Below, in pieces: positions 22,855 to 27,741 of a stretch of DNA of 27,741 nucleotides. Within the stretch, counting starts at the first letter, position 1, and every line of letters begins with the position of its first letter. The DNA is from JASJGK01 sp033791585 (GTDB lineage Bacteria; SAR324; XYD2-FULL-50-16). The stretch covers positions 1-27,741 of the forward strand of contig JASJGK010000081.1 of the NCBI GenBank assembly GCA_033791585.1, given 5' to 3'. The position numbers and the translations under genes were made by a program. Under the pieces are notes generated by a model. The model ran no database searches, had not been told where the DNA came from, and saw only the letters and a list, made by a program, of their open reading frames with translations.

Positions 22855-24663
22855 TTATTTTTTCTTTTGGAATTTGCATTGGCCGATGGAGCCAGGCGCA
22901 CAAACTTGCCCGTCGGGCCAAGTTGCCCCAGAAAGGTCTGCACCTGTGAAATCAGCATCCTTTATTTTTGCATCATTAAAGGCGGCGCTTACAAGCAAGG
23001 CTCCTCTAAAATCCGCTCTCTCTAAGTTTGCCCCTTCAAAAAAGACCCCTGTAAGGTTGGCTTTTTTAAAGTCAGCACCCATTAAATTAGTCCCATTCAA
23101 GTTAAACCATTTCATGGTCACACCTTTTAGGTTCACATAGGGCAAAGAGCAACGTTTACATGACTTTTTTGCAAACAATTCTTTGGTGAAGTTGGTGTTG
23201 CAGCGGCCAATAGACCCCTTATTGCAAACCTTACCATCTACCCAAATTGCTTGCTCAAGTAAGGCTTGATCGTAATTTGATTTGGTTAGGTTGGCGTTTT
23301 GCATCTGGGCTTCAAGAAAATTGGCCTTAACCATTTTTGCACTTGTAAGGTTGGCCCCCTTTAGATTTGCACGATATAAATATGCTTGGCTCAGCTTTGC
23401 CCCAACAAGATTTCGCCCTTCAAACTTAGCATAGGGAAGCGAGCACTTTTGGCAGACCTTTTTCCTTAAGGTCTTTTGAACCGACTCGGTGATACAATGG
23501 CCAATGGACCCTCGCACACATTTTTGACCATTAATCCATGTAGCCCCATTGAACCGAACATTGGAAAAATCAACCTTTTCAAACACAACCTTATCTAAAT
23601 CAGCATCACTAAAGTCAACATTTCTAAGATCCACTTCTTCAAAACGAGATTCTTGCAACTTGGCATTGGACATGTTCACTGCATAAAGCTTAGTTTTCAC
23701 AAACTTTGAACCCCCCATTTGGGAATCTGTCATATCTGACTCTGTAAGATCGGCACCTGTAAAGTCACCGGCACTTAGATCAACATTAGCGTAAAGCCCC
23801 TTATTCATCTTCGCATTGATAAATTTAGAAGATGATAGATTGGCCCTAGAAAAGGTGGAGGCTGTAAGGGTCGCCCCTGTAAAATCACTGCCAGAAAAGT
23901 CGCCATCATCTAAAATGGTTTCAATGATCTTTGCACCTTGAAAATCTTGGTTCGGCTTTTTAATCAAAGGAAGGGTACACTTATTACAGGTCTTATTTTT
24001 AATCAGATTGGCCCATTGTTGCGTCAAACACATACCCTTGGACCCTTCAATACATTTGCCCCCTGTAATCCACAAGGCCCCAACAAGGTCGGCGCCATCA
24101 AACTTTGTGCCCTTGATTAAAGCTCCCGTTAAATCTGCACCTGTGAGGTTTGCACCTGTTAAATCAGTACCTGTTAGATTGGCGTTGACCAAAACACCTT
24201 TTTTTAAATTCGCCCCCTGTATGTTGGACCGCTGCATCAAAGCACCCTGCAAGTAAACATTGGGCATATGGGTATAGGCTAGGTTGCATTCTACGCAGTT
24301 TTTTACCCCGGTAAGCTTAGCAAAGGAGTCATTCAAGCACTTACCAAAGGAACCCTTTTTACAGTTTTCCCCGTTGACCCAAATGGCATTTTCAAAAAAG
24401 GCTTGGTCGTAACTCACACCCATTAAGGTGGCACCTAAAAGGTTGACCCCCATCATGTTTGCACGGTCTAAGGTCGAATTAGTTAAGTTGGCATCTTTTA
24501 GATCCAACTCTTCTAAACTAGCACCTGTAAGGTCACAGCCGATGCAGACTTTAGTGGATTTTAACTGCTCAACCGCTTTAGGGTCAAAGGCCAAAAGCTC
24601 GCCTTGAAAAATAAGTAGAGCCTGGAGGAGGAGAAAACAAGAAAATAGAAAGCGCAATGGCAT
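22855..24663 (-). CDS. Exported pentapeptide-repeat protein with five Cys-bounded blocks
   Basis: 602 aa from the ATG at 24661-24663 (MPLRFLFS); the open frame reaches a TTG at 24732. Residues 1-26 look like a signal peptide (hydrophobic core, LLA then FDP), so the protein is probably periplasmic or outer. The rest is pentapeptide repeats (A-N/D-L-x-x type), predicted right-handed beta-helix, in five blocks. Each block opens with CxxC and ends with W-x5-C-x7-C containing a GSxGxC-type motif. Using ATG numbering, CxxC pairs are at 40/43, 123/126, 226/229, 404/407 and 502/505; W/C/C sets are at 95/101/109, 198/204/212, 376/382/390, 474/480/488 and 582/588/596. Spacing is the same at every junction. 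No enzymatic motif is seen. It is the first gene of the minus run and is divergent from the octaheme cytochrome. Confidence 0.85.
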   Translation of the reverse strand: MPLRFLFSCFLLLQALLIFQGELLAFDPKAVEQLKSTKVCIGCDLTGASLEELDLKDANLTNSTLDRANMMGVNLLGATLMGVSYDQAFFENAIWVNGENCKKGSFGKCLNDSFAKLTGVKNCVECNLAYTHMPNVYLQGALMQRSNIQGANLKKGVLVNANLTGTDLTGANLTGADLTGALIKGTKFDGADLVGALWITGGKCIEGSKGMCLTQQWANLIKNKTCNKCTLPLIKKPNQDFQGAKIIETILDDGDFSGSDFTGATLTASTFSRANLSSSKFINAKMNKGLYANVDLSAGDFTGADLTESDMTDSQMGGSKFVKTKLYAVNMSNAKLQESRFEEVDLRNVDFSDADLDKVVFEKVDFSNVRFNGATWINGQKCVRGSIGHCITESVQKTLRKKVCQKCSLPYAKFEGRNLVGAKLSQAYLYRANLKGANLTSAKMVKANFLEAQMQNANLTKSNYDQALLEQAIWVDGKVCNKGSIGRCNTNFTKELFAKKSCKRCSLPYVNLKGVTMKWFNLNGTNLMGADFKKANLTGVFFEGANLERADFRGALLVSAAFNDAKIKDADFTGADLSGATWPDGQVCAPGSIGQCKFQKKK

Positions 24664-24887
24664 ATAAAACCAGAAGGAAAGCACAAAAATTAGTTTTTTT
24701 TTGATATTAGAGCAAGAGAACTTGCAAAGCAAGGCTCGAAGAAAAAAAAGGAAGTAAAAAAATTAGAAATCCCCTTAAATAGGAAAATTAACTAAACTAT
24801 TTTTCATTTTCTAATTGTTCCTTTTTAAAAAAAAGTTGATTACACTCAATTAAAAATTTTGATTCAGTTTCTAATCTCGAAGGTAAT

Positions 24888-25580
24888 ATGCGAAAGCTAT
24901 CCAGCATTTTAATCATACTCTTTAGCTTGTCTGGCTTATTTTTACTAAGCACTGGCTGTAAAGACTTACTGACAGAACACAACATTGATATCAAGGGGGT
25001 GATGCATGGCAAAAAGCTCTACAAAGGTGCTAAAAACTGTACTGCCTGCCACGGAACCAACCTAAATGGCAACGGACCCGTGCCTGGTTGCTATTCTTGC
25101 CACGATGCTTTGTGGCAAACAGATGACCATACCAACATCAAAGGTGGGGTTGCGCACAAGCCTTCGATGACTTTCTCAACCACCTGTACTGATTGCCACG
25201 GCACTGATTTAAAAGGCTCCATGAGCAGGCCTTCTTGCTACTCTTGCCATGATGATGTTTGGACAGATTTAGAAACAAGGCATACAGATAATGTGAGCGG
25301 CTCATACCATGGCCCCAACCGCACAACTCCTAACCGAGACTGCGCTGGTTGCCACGGCACAGACCTTGATGGCAGCGCCAATGCACCCAGTTGCTACTCT
25401 TGTCATTACAACAAATGGGACGGGGCCGCCGACCACGACGTTTTAGTTTATGGCGTAGGCCACAAGGCCCAGTATAATAATCCCCTTAGTTCGGACTGCA
25501 CAGATTGCCATGGTTCAAATTTAAAAGGTTCGAAAGATGCCCCAAGCTGTTACACCTGCCACGGAGCAAAATGGAACTAA
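24888..25580 (+). CDS. Octaheme c-type cytochrome, probable lipoprotein
   Basis: 230 aa. A signal peptide with a lipobox-like LLSTGC (C24) suggests membrane anchoring outside the cytoplasm. Eight CxxCH heme motifs start at C51, C68, C100, C117, C152, C169, C204 and C221, in four modules; each pair is 17 residues apart with HGTNL/HGTDL-like text between. Every module also has an H-x8-H pair before its hemes (31/40, 81/90, 132/141, 183/192), giving eight spare histidines for eight hemes, which suggests bis-histidine, low-spin electron-transfer hemes. No catalytic-site motif (such as CxxCK) is seen, so electron storage or transfer is likelier than catalysis. The GAAGG ribosome site lies four bases before the ATG. 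It is divergent from the pentapeptide gene across 224 AT-rich bases in which I find no convincing promoter. Confidence 0.9.
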   Translation: MRKLSSILIILFSLSGLFLLSTGCKDLLTEHNIDIKGVMHGKKLYKGAKNCTACHGTNLNGNGPVPGCYSCHDALWQTDDHTNIKGGVAHKPSMTFSTTCTDCHGTDLKGSMSRPSCYSCHDDVWTDLETRHTDNVSGSYHGPNRTTPNRDCAGCHGTDLDGSANAPSCYSCHYNKWDGAADHDVLVYGVGHKAQYNNPLSSDCTDCHGSNLKGSKDAPSCYTCHGAKWN

Positions 25581-25636
25581 CTTTTTAACAGATACAAAAT
25601 AAGATTTAAAAAACACTCGCTTCCAAAAGCAAAAAT

Positions 25637-25680
25637 AAAAAAGGCTCCAGTGACTAACAAATCATTTGAGCTTTTTTTTT
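25637..25680 (+). terminator. Terminator of the octaheme cytochrome gene
   Basis: GCTC/GAGC arms, extended inward by AGTGA/TCATT (one G-U pair) after a single mismatch and outward by A-T pairs, are followed by a T9-10 run. It lies about 60 bases past the stop. Confidence 0.7.
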
Positions 25681-25964
25681 GCCCGACCTGTAACGTCGTC
25701 CAAAATGTTGCCCCGAAAAAACCAACCTAAGAAGATACAAAATTCAAGTCCTTGATAAATTCAAAGATAGCCGCCGTTCAGATACGATCTTTAGACCAAA
25801 TCAAAAGCTCTGAGCTGCTCTTTTTATGAACCAAACAGGCTAAATATTGCTGTTGTTTTTTGAGGGGGCGGGATAAAAGTCTGCCTGAGGCTTTAGCTTA
25901 AATCATACTGAGATGAGGCCGCACCAAGGATTAAACATGTGCGACTCTGTAAAATAACTAAAGA
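25681..25964. other. Intergenic stretch with no supported gene
   Basis: These 284 bases lie between the cytochrome terminator and the flhA stop. All frames are broken by stops. I see no RNA gene, no long repeat and no strong terminator for flhA; the best minus-strand hairpin candidate (about 25810-25825, AGCT/AGCT) has only a 4-bp stem. Confidence 0.4.
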
Positions 25965-27741
25965 TTAGTAAATCATCTCAATGGTGCCTAAGGATTCAAT
26001 CTGAACCTCAGGGCTGATTTCCACATGAGACAAGACCACTAAATTGGGGATAGAACGCTCGGTCAAGCGTTTGATATGAGGCCGTACCACCGAACTAACC
26101 AAGAGCACAGGCTGATAATTATACATGTTAAAAGCTTCTACGCCCTCTTCAATCGAACTAATTACCTTCTGGGCTGTTTCAGGTGCAATGCCTAAAAAGT
26201 TACCCTGAGGGCTTTCTTGCACAGACTCAGCTAGAATATTTTCCATAGACTGTTCCAAGGTCATAACAGGAACAACGCCCTCTTCATTTTGGTATTGTCT
26301 GGTAATATTTCGACTCAAGCCTTCTCTTACATGCTCAATCAAATGGTCTGGCACCTTAGTGTATTGAGCAGCGTCAGCCAATAGTTCTAAGATACTATGC
26401 ATGTCACGGATAGAGATTCCCTCTTTGAGCATTCCTTGCAACACACGCTGGATGGCGCCAAGACCTAATAAATCAGGCACCAATTCCTCAACCAGTTTTT
26501 CATCCGATTCTTTTAACTTATCAAGCAACTTCTGCACATCGCCACGGCCTAAAAAGTCGTGGGCATGCAATTTGATAATTTCAGTCAAGTGAGTAGAAAC
26601 AATGGTAGGGATATCCACCACAGTGTATCCCGCTATCTGGGCATTCTCTCGGTCGGCCTCAGAAATCCAAATGGCAGGCAAGCCAAAGGCAGGCTCAATG
26701 GTCTGGATTCCGTCGATATGTTCGTCAACTTCCCCCGCTTCCATAGCCATATAATGCTCAATCATCATCTCGCCCTTACCAACTTCAATGCCCTTGATAA
26801 TGATAGAATAGGCACCAGGTTCAAGCTGTAAATTATCTTTGATGTGTACAGGAGGCACAACAAAACCCATGTCCAAAGCGATTTGTCGACGGATAGCCTT
26901 AACTCGTTCTAAAAGCTCTCCATCTTGCTCGGGGTCGACCAAAGGAATCATGGCGTAACCTAATTCTAGGCCTAAAACATCAATGGGTAAAAGATCAACA
27001 ATGTTATCGCTAGTTTCTTCTGTGGCTACAGCCTCTTCTTCTGATACGGCATTCGCCCGATCAATAACCAACTGTTTCTTCGTTTGGAACCCCTGGTAAG
27101 ACAAAACCCCCATGACAAAAGCCAAGAGTAAAAAAGTAGGAGCAGGCATACCAGGAACCATACCAAAGGTAGCAAGGGTTCCACTAGCCATGGCTAAGGC
27201 CATAGGGTTACCAAAGAGTTGCAAGCTTAAATCCACACCCAATCTGTTTTGAGCGCCTGCTTTAGCGGTCACGATACCAGCTGCAATAGAAATAATAATT
27301 GCTGGAATTTGACTCACCAAACCATCACCAATGGTTAAGCTGGTAAAGGTTTCGGCTGCTCTACCGATATCCATTTTGTAAAAGAGAACCCCAATCACCA
27401 ACCCACCAATAATATTGATGCCTGTGATGATCAAACCTGCAATGGCATCCCCACGAACAAATTTAGAAGCACCATCCATAGAACCAAAAAAGTCAGACTC
27501 TCGCTGAACTTCCTTACGTCTGCTTTGGGCAGCAGCTTCGTCAATGATCCCTGCATTTAGATCAGCATCAATGGCCATCTGCTTACCGGGCATAGCGTCC
27601 AAAGTAAAACGAGCAGCAACTTCAGCAATACGACCAGAACCCTTGGAAATAACCATGAAGTTGATTAACACTAAGATCAGGAACACGATAACCCCGATCA
27701 TATAGTTACCACCAACGACGAAACCACCAAAGGCCTCGATC
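25965..27741 (-). CDS. flhA: Flagellar export gate protein FlhA (N-terminus outside window)
   Basis: 591 residues are present; the frame stays open to the right edge, so roughly 100 N-terminal residues are missing. FlhA is the large inner-membrane export-gate protein of the flagellar type III system. The edge reads IEAFGGFVVGGNYM, followed by the FHIPEP signature region GRIAEVAARFTLDAMPGKQM and AIDADLNAG. Further membrane helices follow, then the cytoplasmic ring domain (from about residue 260), with YTVVDIPTIVSTHLTEIIKLH. The C-terminus has the EIxPEVxIxSLG-like end typical of FlhA. I call FlhA rather than the injectisome homologue SctV by overall resemblance, without a tree. It is the last gene of its operon, as nothing on its strand follows for 1.2 kb. 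Confidence 0.95.
   Translation of the reverse strand, partial: IEAFGGFVVGGNYMIGVIVFLILVLINFMVISKGSGRIAEVAARFTLDAMPGKQMAIDADLNAGIIDEAAAQSRRKEVQRESDFFGSMDGASKFVRGDAIAGLIITGINIIGGLVIGVLFYKMDIGRAAETFTSLTIGDGLVSQIPAIIISIAAGIVTAKAGAQNRLGVDLSLQLFGNPMALAMASGTLATFGMVPGMPAPTFLLLAFVMGVLSYQGFQTKKQLVIDRANAVSEEEAVATEETSDNIVDLLPIDVLGLELGYAMIPLVDPEQDGELLERVKAIRRQIALDMGFVVPPVHIKDNLQLEPGAYSIIIKGIEVGKGEMMIEHYMAMEAGEVDEHIDGIQTIEPAFGLPAIWISEADRENAQIAGYTVVDIPTIVSTHLTEIIKLHAHDFLGRGDVQKLLDKLKESDEKLVEELVPDLLGLGAIQRVLQGMLKEGISIRDMHSILELLADAAQYTKVPDHLIEHVREGLSRNITRQYQNEEGVVPVMTLEQSMENILAESVQESPQGNFLGIAPETAQKVISSIEEGVEAFNMYNYQPVLLVSSVVRPHIKRLTERSIPNLVVLSHVEISPEVQIESLGTIEMIY

Noticed and set aside
22853..22921. N-terminal extension of the nucleotidyltransferase (start at 22921)
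   Set aside because: The added residues are read from the 3' end of the pentapeptide gene, and the family's AGG motif normally sits within about 10 residues of the start, as it does from the ATG at 22852.
24576..24663. Lipobox in the pentapeptide protein (LFSC near residue 9)
   Set aside because: The cysteine is too close to the N-terminus and the -2 residue (Phe) is wrong; an ordinary cleaved signal peptide fits better.
22855..25580. DNA-level tandem repeats in the pentapeptide and cytochrome genes as mobile or satellite elements
   Set aside because: The periodicity is explained by the protein repeats; codons differ between units, so these are old protein modules rather than recent DNA repeats.
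1..27741. CRISPR array, tRNA/rRNA genes, insertion sequences or phage genes
   Set aside because: I found no regularly spaced repeats outside coding repeats, no cloverleaf-like sequence I could support and no transposase or integrase motif.

Overview
The window looks like a chromosomal segment from a flagellated bacterium of fairly low GC with a Gram-negative-type envelope. The supporting signs are FlhA, exported and lipoprotein-like proteins, a multiheme c-type cytochrome, a respiratory complex I operon and regulatory PTS proteins. I cannot place the phylum from the sequence. There is no rRNA, tRNA, insertion sequence, prophage or CRISPR array in it.

Layout. Bases 1-234 hold the end of an unidentified plus-strand gene. 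Bases 235-539 hold three terminators in a row and a decayed copy of the 3' end of the next gene. Bases 540-5114 (minus) encode an unusually large (1524 aa) pyruvate:ferredoxin oxidoreductase-type enzyme with its own strong sigma70-like promoter. Bases 5307-15685 (minus) are an intact nuoA-B-C-D-H-I-J-K-L-M-N operon. It is an 11-subunit complex I with no nuoE, nuoF or nuoG, so the NADH-oxidising module is missing at this locus. Upstream come purF (minus) and a divergent pteridine-reductase-like SDR (plus). A tightly packed minus-strand run follows: pyrC, an HD phosphohydrolase, an RDD membrane protein, a mannose-type EIIA, a fructose/Ntr-type EIIA, a nucleotidyltransferase and an exported pentapeptide-repeat protein. 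Divergent from that run is a plus-strand octaheme cytochrome with a likely lipid anchor. The window closes with flhA, which runs off the right edge.

How the genes may work together. PFOR makes reduced ferredoxin from pyruvate, and a complex I without NuoEFG needs an electron donor other than NADH. Their adjacency suggests, without proving, that ferredoxin links the two. The purF/pyrC/HD-hydrolase/SDR area is nucleotide and pterin metabolism; the two EIIA proteins look regulatory rather than sugar-transporting, since no EI, HPr, EIIB or EIIC is nearby.

The most unusual material is the divergent pair near 22.9-25.6 kb. The pentapeptide protein has five beta-helix blocks separated by a cysteine/tryptophan cassette whose spacing is identical at every junction, and all five blocks have lengths of 5n+2 residues. 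The cytochrome has four diheme modules, each with an H-x8-H pair, giving exactly eight extra histidines for eight hemes.
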